Below are positions 1 through 10,338 of a stretch of 64,000 nt of DNA, in pieces (the first letter of the stretch is position 1; each line of letters starts with the position of its first letter). The DNA lies in contig NW_020312785.1 in assembly GCF_003265705.1 (NCBI RefSeq), forward strand, positions 16,082,066-16,146,065, written 5' to 3'. The stretch comes from Callorhinus ursinus. Its lineage: Eukaryota > Chordata > Mammalia > Carnivora > Otariidae. The notes under the pieces were generated by a model. It made no database searches. It was not told the origin of the DNA and worked only from the letters and a program-made list of their open reading frames with translations. The position numbers were made by a program, and so were the translations under genes.

Positions 1-312
1 AGTCAGGTAAGTTTTCTCTGTTTCTTATTTTGTAAATAGTTGGAAGTAGCAATTTCTTTCACCTCGTGCACATATAAAGAATTGACACATATTAAATCTT
101 GTCCTTTTATTTTGAAAATTAAATGATTAAGTGCATAGTGTTTAGTGAAAAGACACTAAAAGGCTTACTATTGAAATCGTTTTCTCCATGTACACATTTA
201 TCTATGAATCACCAGATTCAACAACTTTAACTTTTAAGTTTTTCTTATGCTACTGACTGGCTTTTATCTATTTAATATATGTATTATGTTATCTCTTGAT
301 TCTTAACTTTTT

Positions 313-552
313 TTTTAACATATATTGTATTATTTGTTTCAGAGGTACAGATCTGTGATTCAACAGTCTTGCACAATTCACAGCGCTCACCATAGCACAT
401 ACCCTCCCCAATGTCTATCACCCAGCCACCCCATCCCTCCCACCCCCCACCACTCCAGCAACCCTCAGTTTGTTTCCTGAGATTAAGAATTCCTCATATC
501 AGTGAGATCATATGATACATGTCTTTCTGATTGACTTATTTCACTCAGCATA
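313..552 (-). mobile_element. 5'-truncated L1 3' end, early poly(A) site
   Basis: Reverse complement of the carnivore L1 ORF2 terminus and proximal 3'UTR; it matches the L1 at about 60345-60598 nearly base for base. It is flanked by a perfect 17-bp duplication, TTGATTCTTAACTTTTT, at 296-312 and 553-569. The T-run (poly-A of the minus strand) sits next to the left copy, as target-primed reverse transcription predicts. The ORF2 stop TGA is kept here. The element lacks the distal ~270 bp of 3'UTR present in the copies at 19.4 and 60.1 kb, so its tail starts at an internal A-rich tract. Confidence 0.93.
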
Positions 553-569
553 TTGATTCTTAACTTTTT

Positions 570-1726
570 AATGCTATCCGGTGCCTAAACCTTATAGAAA
601 AAGAAAATTTAGGTTCCTTACAATATCACCTCCCAAACCACCACACATACTGCCCTGTTTCACTGTCCTTCCAAGATCCTTACACTAGAAACTTTATTTG
701 AAACAATATTCAGTGTTTTTGTTATTAGAATACAAATATTGCTTACAACTAAGTAATGTTATTATATATTTTAATTTATACAATGTTCTCTGTTACTCAG
801 AATTCATATTTGTTTGTTCTTTTAGCTCTTTTTTCCTTGCAGGTAAACACTCATTAACCTGAAAATTTCTGTTAAGTTGTAAAATTGGAACACTTCTCTC
901 CTTAGAAAAAGAACACATTAAATAATTTACTAGTTCTATGTTTTCTTCTTAATGACCACTCTCCTATATGTCTCTATTTTAGGCTGGTTAAATTCTTTAC
1001 CAATAGAATCACACAAATTTCTTTCTGTTTTTGGTAAAGAGTATTTTCTTACAGTTTTCTCAAAAAATGGTTCTTCAAAGATAAAATTGCTGTGCCCGTG
1101 AATAAATAAAAATTCCTTTATTTCTTGTAATGATTGACTAATGTGTGGCCGTCTTTTAGTCAGGGTATACTATATGTGGTCATCATCAATGAGAAAATCT
1201 TATTGGTTTCATACATTTTGATCTATTTTTATTCATATAAAATCCAAGATCCTAAGATCAAGATTCCATCCATCCAGGGCACCACCCTTCCTTATGACTT
1301 TGAGGTCTCAACCAGAGAGGTGTATAAAGGAGAAACAAAAAGTAGGATTACGTATGGGAAATTTTTTTGTGACTGGCCTGGATGTTCAGTCCATAATGAA
1401 TGTGTCATTAGCATATTCACCCTGTTAACCAGAACTCAACCACACAGCTACACTGATTACAAGAAAGTCTGGTAAGTGTGGCTTAGCTAACTAAGCATGT
1501 GTCCAAGTAGATGAAAAAATAGGTACTTTTTGAAAGTAATATATATTTTAATAAATATGATCGTGGTGAGAAATTACAGAGCTTTTACCAAATCTGTATA
1601 TGTGTTAAAGCTAAATAGTTTTGGTACCAATAATAACATATAATCACTTACCTAGTAATTATCAAATACAAGGTTACAATAGTGAATTTGTGACTCTGAA
1701 TAAACCATTGAATAAACCATTACTAT
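570..1726. other. Unique AT-rich DNA, no gene recognised
   Basis: No repeat or gene that I can name. A 113-codon open frame at 1134-1475 ends in TGG-TAA, where the TAA is part of a GTAAGT donor-like hexamer at 1472-1477. I see no family match, so it is not called as an exon. Confidence 0.5.
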
Positions 1727-1880
1727 CCTGTGCCTAAACCAATTTCTTATCTATAAATGTGGGTACTTTTAGCATCAACATAATAGGGTAATTGCGAAGA
1801 CTGAATTATTTCATTGACATTAATTACACAAAAATGTGCCTGATACTTGGTAAGCACCCAATAAATTCTAGTTGTTTATA
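1727..1880 (+). repeat. MIR relic
   Basis: Resembles the 3' half of the mammalian MIR SINE: a decayed 'cagtttcctcatctgtaaaatgg' block near 1735-1765, then 'gcctgatacttggtaagcacccaataaat' at about 1838-1865. Diverged, with no visible TSD. Confidence 0.7.
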
Positions 1881-4800
1881 TTTGCATGTGTAGTTTAAAA
1901 AAATATATATACAATCCTAGAAATTATGCATTCCCTCCATTGTTACAGATAAGGCAAACAAGCCTCAAAAGGTCCTTCAAAAGTCAATTTTCACTTCTTT
2001 AACAAATAGTAAGCTAAGACTGTATGAAATTAAATTTTACCAACATGGACCAGGATAAAGCTAATTTATATAAAATAGATAACATATAAAAATATGATCA
2101 CAATCTAACAAAATGTTTAGGCTCTTTTGCTAGTAAGATTTTTCAAATTATTTTTAAATGGTAACCACTGTAATATTTCTAGACATTAAATGTATTATAC
2201 CTACAGAAATTAAGCTTAAATGTATCATACCAACCGAAATTAAGCTTATTTCCCCCAAAAGTTCAAAAACTCAATGTGAGAAGCATTTTCAGTGAATTTA
2301 ACAATAAAAAGTGATTAACTTGCTAAGTATATTCTTTCCCCCCTTCTTTATTATGCTTTATGATACCTGGTAACTTATAAATCTCTAGCCCTTTTTAAGA
2401 AGCTATAAAGCTAATGAAAGATATGCTCAAGCAAAACAGAATGTAAATCAAAAGACCTAAAAAGATATATAAAGCACCTTCAGTTGGATGTCCATATTAC
2501 AGACCCTAAGAGCATACAATCCAAATGGCATTCAGAAAGCTGTGGATTCCTGGTGGAAGTCTTCAGGGAAAAAACAAATGGAGCTGATGTGTTTGAACAC
2601 AGAAGTACACTGTTGAAAGACAACTGGATACATTGTTTACTGGTATAAAATTAATAACTACATAGAAAATTATATAAATGAAAATAATTAGACAATAGTT
2701 AAAGAAAAATAAAGAGATGCAAGAGAAATGAGGAATTGTATTACATCACTTAGACTCAGTATTGATCAGTGTTTGCATAGACATCATGTACAGATTATCT
2801 GTTTAACCAAATATTGTGATTTAACTGTGAGGAATGACAAGGATGAAAATGTTGGTTAGAAGACTTTATCTACCTTGCAGCTGTCATGAGATTATGGATA
2901 AAATACATAAATCGTACAATAGCCATTCAATTATGTAATCTAGAAATATAGAGATAAGTTCTATGAAAAATTACCATATGAGTTGAGGAGGGCTGCTTTG
3001 AAAGTGGAAAAGAGATAAAGAACATAAGTTATCATTGTAAGACTTCTAGACGTATGTTTTTAAAACAATGAGGATATATTACACCAATGAAAACTTTTTA
3101 AATGTTTAAAATTTATTGTTGGGTATAGATTTTTCTGATTCACACGTTTTAAGCAAACAGCTCTATTTTCAAACATGGACAATTACATTCCAAATGAAAG
3201 TTGCTTTCCATAATGTGTATCCGCCCTTCAATTCATACACAAAGATTTGTCCATAACACTGTATGTTAATTAGACTTAAAAAAACTTGGCAAGAAAAAAC
3301 TAAAATAAAATGCAGTTGTCTGTCAGAAAAAAAGAAAAGATTTGTCCAAGTATCCTGTTTCAAAACAATCTTTCTTTTTCATTTATTTTGTAAATCTTTT
3401 CTTAATTAGCATCTATATTTTTTTATATACATTGATTGAGAGGAAAGCATTCTAAATCCGGCAGAATATTGGTCATATTTACATTAGATTTTATAAATAT
3501 TTGAGACTGTTTAAATATAAACATGTATGAACGCATACATGTCTTAGGTATTTATTTAGTTTGCAGACAGTTCTAAGGGTACATGTGCATTTTTGAGCTG
3601 TAGTTTGGAACTGCTGTCTCATGTCTAAGAATTTGAGAGAAAAACCTGCACTCATCAGAAAATGGTGTCTCTCCAAACTTGTAGAATTGGGTTATTTTTT
3701 AATTTCACTTGTTATTTTTCTTCCTAAGTCTCTTAGCATTTTAGAATCCCTTCCATTATGCCCCAATCCTATGAACATCCTGCAAATAAAATATCTGTCC
3801 TTAAAATATGCTAGATTTTAATCCCTACTGTTAAATGACTTAATCAGTATTATTTAAGATAAGTCACTATACCTTTCTATGCAGTAAACATACTAAATTC
3901 TTAAGTTTGCCCATGGCAATGACTCACAACTAAGTGATAGTGGTTTCATTAGAAATGCAGAGAGACCATAAACATCATTTTATACTATCCAGGCTCCACC
4001 TCTTTTATAGAAATGTAACGCTTCAAAAAGATAATAGGTTAGTAAATGTCCTCCAAACCACGTCATCTCTCTGTGACTATATGAAAACCTATATTAAAAA
4101 ATTCAAATTTATTATGTTGAAATACAAAACTCTATTGATGGCAGGTACATAAAAAGTCAATTCTTTTGAAGGAAAATAATGTAAAAGCACGAGGTTTAGA
4201 TTTCAGAACTTTAGTGGTAAGATGAATATGATAATATATAAATGGATAATTTATATTAGCTTTATACTTTTTAGTTGTTGCATCTGGAAGTGAATGTAAC
4301 AGAAAATGGACCATATAATCCAGAGACACCATTAATAGATTTTGAACCATTTCTGTTATTTTCCCCCTTTTGGTATGCAATGTCTTATTAGTGCTATATA
4401 GTTCAGTAACATTTCAAGCTGTTGAACTTTAGAACACAGTAGAAATGTGCAATTATATTTGGCTAATTCACTTTGAAGAATTGTTAGCATGTTCTGTAAT
4501 TCTATCATTTAAACCTTCTCCTTAAATTTTATCTGTTGATAATTTCAATTATTTTATATTGCCAATAAGTCACTGATGACTATACCCGTGAGATTTTGTT
4601 ATAGATGTTAGTCAGAGAAGAAAATTAGCTTAAATTATGTACTGTGCAAAGCCAGCAAATTTTTTAACACTGAGAATTGGCACTTAATATTAACTTTATA
4701 CATGGATTGTTTGGGTGTACTATTCTTAGCAGATAATTTGTGTCAGGTGCCTCTCCTCAATTTGCAGCACACAAACTTGTACATGCCCGAAAAACATTTT

Positions 4801-5120
4801 TCAGCTCTCTTTCTTACTGGCTGGCTCACTAATTTTATTTTGTTTTTCAGGATGAAGGCATTTCTGATAAACATATTGCTGTGGTCAAATGCTTTTCAAG
4901 GTTTTTGTTTTGTTTTGTCTTGTTTTTTTGTGATATATGATCAGTACTTATAAAGCTATCACAGTACCCTTCCCATAATTTCCCACTGTTATATTTTGCC
5001 TAGAGAGCACCCTATATCTCTGGTTCCACACTGTCCATCTCTGCAAAATTTTCTTCATAATCTGCCCAACTGTAGATTCCAATTCTTAGAGGACTCAACA
5101 CATAGCCTTAGAAAGTTTAA
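1881..5120. other. Unique AT-rich DNA, no gene recognised
   Basis: Long AT-rich stretch with short open frames (up to 83 codons) that show no family resemblance and no consistent splice-site context. Nothing supportable as a gene or RNA. Confidence 0.6.
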
Positions 5121-5130
5121 TTAACTATTC

Positions 5131-5300
5131 TTTTTTTTTTTTTTTTTTTTTTTTTAGGGAGAGGGAGAGAGAACCTTAAGCAGGCTCCATGCCTAGCATG
5201 GAGCCCAAGGCAGAGCTAGATCTCATGACCCTGAGATCATGATCTGAGCCGAAATCAAGAGTTGGACGCTTAACCCGCTGAGCCACCCAGGCGCCTCTAG
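5131..5300 (-). mobile_element. Can-SINE (SINEC)
   Basis: T25 tail at 5131-5155, GA-rich block, then the tRNA-Lys-derived body ending in 'gagccacccaggcgcc' (reverse complement of the SINE head). Flanked by TTAACTATTC at 5121-5130 and TCAACTATTC at 5301-5310, a 10-bp TSD with one mismatch. Confidence 0.95.
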
Positions 5301-5310
5301 TCAACTATTC

Positions 5311-6340
5311 TATATACCTTCTGAAAACACTGCCTCTTTTTTTTTTTTTAATTACACCATTATGCATTGCTTTATTTTGAACAATTCAATATAGGAATTT
5401 ACAGTATCTTTAAGTAATGTTATTCATGATGCTTATTAGTAGTGGCTTATGTATTAAAGATTAAAGTCTTCAGTGTAATTTAAAAACTGCTTGTGGCCAT
5501 GAACCATATTTTGTATTTCATTTAAACCACATGGTACCTCCCATAAGGCTAAGTATTTTGGCAAGTCAATTTGCCAACCCCATTTAACTGATACTTATTT
5601 AACTTTTTTATTGCCTACCTACTGTGTGCCAGACACTGTACAAAAGTGTTAGGTACATTTGTCTCTAATATCATGAAGCTTTATTCAGGCTCTTAGTAGT
5701 AACAATTCCTTAATTTGATGACTTATGGACGAGTATATTTAAAAGTTTTATGCCTAATGAAGTCTACGCTTAATGAAAAATTCATGCTAAGTTGATTTCA
5801 CTTTAGGATTTTTATATGTTGTTTGTCATCAATTAAAAATTGAAAAATAGCAATGGATTATTAAAAATTAGACAATGGTGAATTTGGGGAATATATGAAT
5901 TTTGAAACTTCATCAAATAAAACATCATTATCTATAAAACGAAGGAAGCTTTTATTGAGTGTTACTCAACTGATAGACTGTCTTCATCCAAAAGCCAAGT
6001 GAACTCTTAAAAAACCTCTTCCTGGCACAAGCAAGTAAGAAAACATGCAGAAAAAGGCAAAGTTCTGAAAGTCAAAGAGAAGTAGCATAAAAGGAAGCCA
6101 ATTATGATGAAAATTGCAGATACAGAGGAGATATACAGAGGAGATTTAATGCATATACATATGCATTAAATGAGAGAATTCTCTTAAAATCTTTGAAAAT
6201 ATGAAAAAAAATCTCTGAAAATAGGCAAAGACATAGCTGTAGGCAGAAAAAATCAACTGATAAAGTGAAGCAATATGGACAGAAAAACTGAAAACACAGA
6301 TATACACACATGCATTTTATGTCAGATTTTAGGTGACGGT
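5311..6340. other. Unique DNA with a MIR relic
   Basis: About 5586-5690 resembles a minus-strand MIR ('ctactgtgtgccagacactgta'). The rest is AT-rich with no recognisable gene or repeat. Confidence 0.55.
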
Positions 6341-6665
6341 TTGGCTAGGCCACAGTACCCAGATACTTGGTTAAACACCAGGCTGGAGGTTTCTGTGAAG
6401 GTAATTTTAAAATAAGATTAACATTATAAGAAATAACTTTGATTAAAGCAGATGACCATCCATAATGTAGATGAGCATCATCTAACCGGTAGTAGACTTT
6501 AAGAGAAAACGAATGGGGTTCCCAAAGAAGAGGAAATTCTACATCCAGACTGTCTTCGGGCTCAAGCTGCAACATAAACACCCCCAGATCGCCACCCTGT
6601 GGGCATACCCTGGAGATTCTGGACTCGCCAGCCTCTGCGATCACAGGAGCCAATTCCTTAAAACA
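6341..6665 (-). repeat. Old interspersed repeat, family not named
   Basis: In minus orientation it reads a block beginning 'ggaattggctcctgtgat' and ending 'aagtatctgggtactgtggcc', which I know as a common mammalian interspersed repeat but cannot assign firmly to a family. Open frames on both strands here are shadows of that repeat. Confidence 0.45.
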
Positions 6666-6712
6666 ATTTTTTCCTCTGTCCTTGATACCTGTAATTAAAT
6701 TTATATCTGTAT

Positions 6713-6884
6713 GGGGTGCCTGGGTGGCTTAGTCGGTTGAGCATTGGACTCTCGATCTGGGCTCAGGTCACGATCGGGAGATGGTTGGATCCCCTGGCCT
6801 CAGGCTCCTGGTTCAGAGCTGAGTCGGTTTGGTACTCTCTCTCTCCTCTGCCTCTCCTCTCTCTTTGAATGAATAAGGATCTTT
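6713..6884 (+). mobile_element. Can-SINE, diverged
   Basis: Starts 'ggggtgcctgggtggcttagtcggtt' (A-box-like) and ends in a CT-rich block and 'gaatgaataaggatcttt'. Flanks 6697-6712 and 6885-6900 share an imperfect duplication ending TATCTGTAT. More diverged than the others, so probably older. Confidence 0.9.
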
Positions 6885-6887
6885 AAA

Positions 6888-7045
6888 TGTGTATCTGTAT
6901 CTGTCTATACACACATCTATCTACATTCCTATCTCTCTCCGCCTATTTACTGATCTATAGATTTATGTATCTCTGTATATTTGCCTATATATCTATGGAT
7001 AGAGAGAGATCTACAGATAGACGGGTAGATAGATGGGATAGGTAA
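6888..7045. repeat. Degenerate TATC/GATA microsatellite with inversion
   Basis: The + strand is rich in TATC/TCTA units to about 6995, then switches to GATA/TAGA units ('ggatagagag', 'agatagacgg', 'tagatagatg'). It starts directly at the 3' end of the SINE at 6713-6884. Confidence 0.8.
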
Positions 7046-7763
7046 GAAGACAGACAGTAAGGCCCTGAGGTTGTTCTTCAGGGGAAAGACTTGAACTGGC
7101 AGCAATGGTCTCCGGGGACAAATTGTGGATAGCTTGAATTTGCCAGGAGGAACAACTGGACTGATGTGCAATGCGTTCAGGTTGCTGTGGCCTCGGACAA
7201 TTACAGATCTCGAATCGGGGTCCAGCGTTTGTGCTATAAGGCTGCAAGGCCTCCCCCTTCCCCCCCACCCTGCGTAGTCTCTGCCAAAGCCTACTCTCCC
7301 ATACCTGGGCAAGCCTCTCTGGCAAACGACGGTGGTGCGGCGCCTCTGAGCCGGGAGCTTTCAGGCGACCACGAGAATTGGGGTTTGCATGACAAGCAGT
7401 GGGAACCAGGTAAGTCTGGCAGCAGGGGCCTCCAGCATCCGGGGCATCCGATGTTTCCCGCTCCAGGGTTCTACTGCCGGCCGCGGTAGAACCCTGGAAA
7501 TCCCGCGACATCGTGTGAGATTGGGCTGCTTCGGAGAAGAGAAGGGTCAAGTCCGTAGTGGCTCCGTTCTGATGCTGCAGTTCTCGGTGCTGCCCCTAAC
7601 GGTCAGGATGTCCCAAACCATGTTCTCCGTGATATCCGTAAGTTCGCAGCTTTGAGTTTTCCGAATGAAGTCTGAAATTGGCCCCGGTACACAGAGGACA
7701 AAGAGACACTGGAGAAAAAGGCAGAGCACTCCAGATTGGTAGGTGGCAGTTGAGTAAGCAAGA
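7046..7763. other. CpG-rich block of unknown origin
   Basis: GC-rich segment in an AT-rich neighbourhood. I hand-count about 32 CpG in roughly 520 bp (7166-7686), against near absence of CpG outside repeats. The + strand has a consensus splice donor CAG|GTAAGT with the junction after 7409. Open frames occur on both strands (up to 179 codons on the minus strand, 7011-7550), as expected for stop-poor GC-rich DNA; none resembles a family I know. It abuts the outer edge of the retroviral LTR. It could be an orphan CpG island or first exon of a non-coding RNA, or a GC-rich retroelement leader. Undecided. Confidence 0.5.
7462..7498. repeat. Perfect 13-bp inverted repeat (hairpin)
   Basis: Left arm TCCAGGGTTCTAC (7462-7474), right arm GTAGAACCCTGGA (7486-7498), perfect reverse complements around an 11-nt GC-only-but-one spacer (7475-7485). 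The stem could extend inward by two further pairs past one wobble. Confidence 0.9.
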
Positions 7764-8540
7764 TATTAAATAACAGAAATTCAACTGAGTCCATTTTAAA
7801 GATCTAATTGGCTTTATTAAGTGATTCATGAATTGGTCAGCATTGTAACTATGAAATAGAGGGGTACAAAATGGAAGTTTTTGTTTTTGTTTTTGTTTTT
7901 TTTTTTAAATAGGAGGGTGGGGCAAGAAAGTTAATAGCAAAAGAAAAGGATTGTTTGCAAGGTGATTTTCCCTTAGGGGGAAAAGCAGGCGGTCTTATGC
8001 AGGTGATGTCTTCTTTCTTTGGGAGATGGAAAGGGCCCAAGTGGCATACTCATTGGCACTGATTGAACAATTACAGGCTGACCAATTAAGATGACATTTC
8101 TGGGGGCAGGGAGGAGTTGAAATTGCAGTTAGATGAGGTATCAAACCCCAGTTTGGGAACCTGGTCCAAGTGACACCACTTTGGGGCCTGTGTTTTTTTG
8201 TTTTGCTTTTTGTTTTTACAAAGGGAACTTAGATATGAGGCTTGTCTTGGTGGCCGCAAAATGAGTAAATCTCTGCACACACATACTAGAATCTTGAATT
8301 TATATAGATGACTCATTGGGGTCCAGATCATCTCAGTAATACATCGCTATCTCAAGAGCTGCTAGTGTGGGAAAAGTGGGCCAAATGCACATTCCAAGGA
8401 CAAAGGTCGGTGGGGGAGGTGGGCAGAGTGGAAGGCTGGCAGGGTAAGGAGCTTCTCCAATTGCCTGGCTCCAACTCACTGGTCAATTGGTGGTCAGGTC
8501 TTCTTGATGACCTTTTGATCAGCTCATAAAATCTTACACA
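7764..8540 (-). mobile_element. 3' LTR of a decayed endogenous retrovirus
   Basis: Lies directly downstream (minus sense) of the env remnant. In minus sense it runs from about TGTGTAAGAT (8540) to about TTATTTAATA (7764), which would be a TG...CA LTR with a decayed end. It holds an AATAAA signal at 7813-7818 followed by about 50 nt (U5-like), a TATTTAAA box at 7904-7911 at the spacing expected for R, and a second TATATAAA at 8299-8306. The purine-rich AAGATGAGG just upstream is a plausible decayed polypurine tract. The edges are approximate; no second LTR is in the window. Confidence 0.65.
7813..7818 (-). promoter_or_regulatory. Poly(A) signal of the LTR
   Basis: Minus-strand AATAAA followed within about 55 nt by the presumed LTR end. 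Supports placing R/U5 here. Confidence 0.65.
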
Positions 8541-10300
8541 CCTCATCTTAGACAATGTGACTTGATCAGTCAGTAAATGGTTTTATTAGCATGGAGGTGG
8601 TTCATTTGGTGGCTGTCTGGCTGCATTGGAGGCAGATGCCACAACAACAATATAGACACATGTGGGAGAAAACACAGATTAAGATAAGGATTCCCAAAAT
8701 AAGTACCAATTTTGTTCTACCAAGAGCCCCGTGATCTGAATCACTGATTCATTAAGTCCCCTAAGCTGGGGGTCAGACCACTCAGGGCAGTCACTTGTGT
8801 CCTTATGTGACTTAATGAAGATGACACATTAGCAGATTCATCAGTTTTGAACACACAGCATTCTGTTTGTATAATGGCACAGGTGCCTCCTTACGAGACA
8901 GTAATAATACCCAAAGCCCATCCTAGGACAGTTTTCTACTAAAGACATTCAGTGTTTAATAAGACAGGCTTTTTTGGCTATAATTTAAGGTGCGCTTGGG
9001 TGAATTTACTAAGGGCTTCTGTGTGTACAATAACTTCTTCCAGGCCAATGGAGGGAACAAAGGCAGTGGCCAAATGATCATTCCAGTGGGAAATAGAAGG
9101 TGCCCATCTGGCCTTGAGAGAGAGGCTGGCTACTTTTGTTATAGTGGGACAGATTCTATCCTGTGCCCAGGGAAAACCCAAGGTGCAGTGGCCCAACCAC
9201 CTGGTGGAAGCCAGCGCCAAAGATTTGTGCCACACAATCATTGGTTCCCACTCTGGATGACCCAGTACATATCCAGTTATGCTACTAGTCAGCATCAAAC
9301 CAGTTGGTATCCTTTAATGTGGCAGAATGACTACACAGTTCCAGTGATATCCATCCCATATCACTGGTGCAGTTGGGTTGGTTCTGTTTAGAGTGATTTT
9401 TCCGTTCCCAACATAGGGGTGCATGAGTGCTCAAAAGTTCATAACCATCCCAAATCTGAGTTGTAGCCACTCATGGCTCTGATGATGGTATTTTTAGGAT
9501 CCTTCCAGTTAGCCATTTGATGGCCTGCCTATGTAGTTTGATAGATAGGAGAAAAGAATACACATGCACAGTGTGATGGCGGATGAATTGAGAGTACTAA
9601 TCCTAGCTTGTTTTCCTTAATGTACTGCAACAGTGCCTTACATTCTCTACCCTGAAGTGGTGATACCTACGATGGCAATCTTGACGAGCTAGTGAGGGTA
9701 TCTGTCCACATACCCAAAGTTGGGCTGATACTTCCATCAGGGACCCATCCCTTGACTGGACACAACATGAGCCGCAGAGTCTAAGGTCAAAAAGACAGCT
9801 ATTTAGTAGGAACTTGTATGAGGAGGTCTTCCTTCTACAAAAACTTACATTTGTGGCCTGATCCTTGTATGTTAATGTGGCTCCAGCTTTAGGAACTTAA
9901 CCCATTGTGCATAGCATACGTGTTGACAAGAGGAAGCATCACTGTCAGGCAGGGAGGGACGGACTGGGGATCAAGTATGCCAGGCCAAAACCCCTACATT
10001 CTCTCCTCTTTTGTGTATGTTCCATTCCAGGTATAGTGCATTACAACAGATTCAACTTGCAGGAAGAGAACAGGATTCCACTGGAGGTTGAGTAGTTCCC
10101 CCTCACACAGGGAAACTGTAACTCACCCACTTCGCTGGACATCCCATTGCAAATTCCAGTGCCTGCCCCAAGTGATAATGCACAGCACATGGATCCATAG
10201 TGAGAGAGCAATGGCTGTTTCCCTCAGCTTCAATACCTTTATGGTGTTGGGTGCCTTGGCAGGAGTTCCCATCTGGCATGGGGGGAAGCGTGCCCTCCTT
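8541..10300 (-). pseudogene. Endogenous retrovirus env remnant
   Basis: Minus-strand, between integrase and LTR, where env belongs. The clearest piece is the transmembrane subunit: 8855-8881 encodes C-X6-C-C, the intersubunit disulphide motif of gamma-type Env. Around it are the heptad-like helix upstream (about 8890-9080), a loop, and the pre-membrane stretch before a hydrophobic Cys-rich segment near 8600-8690. Upstream fragments at 9285-9470 and 8978-9298 are likely surface-subunit and fusion/helix relics. Many in-frame stops, including one two codons before the C-X6-C-C segment, and frameshifts make it non-coding. Family is class I (gammaretrovirus-like); I cannot name the lineage. Confidence 0.75.
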
Positions 10301-10338
10301 GCTGATCATTCAAATATATTAAAACCTGGGATAGTACT

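Noticed and set aside
7011..7550. 179-codon minus-strand open frame in the CpG-rich block
   Set aside because: Overlaps open frames on the other strand, has low-complexity Pro/Arg/Ser composition and no domain; explained by few stop codons in GC-rich DNA.
8978..9391. 133-codon plus-strand frame opposite env
   Set aside because: Antisense to the recognisable retroviral env remnant; no independent support.
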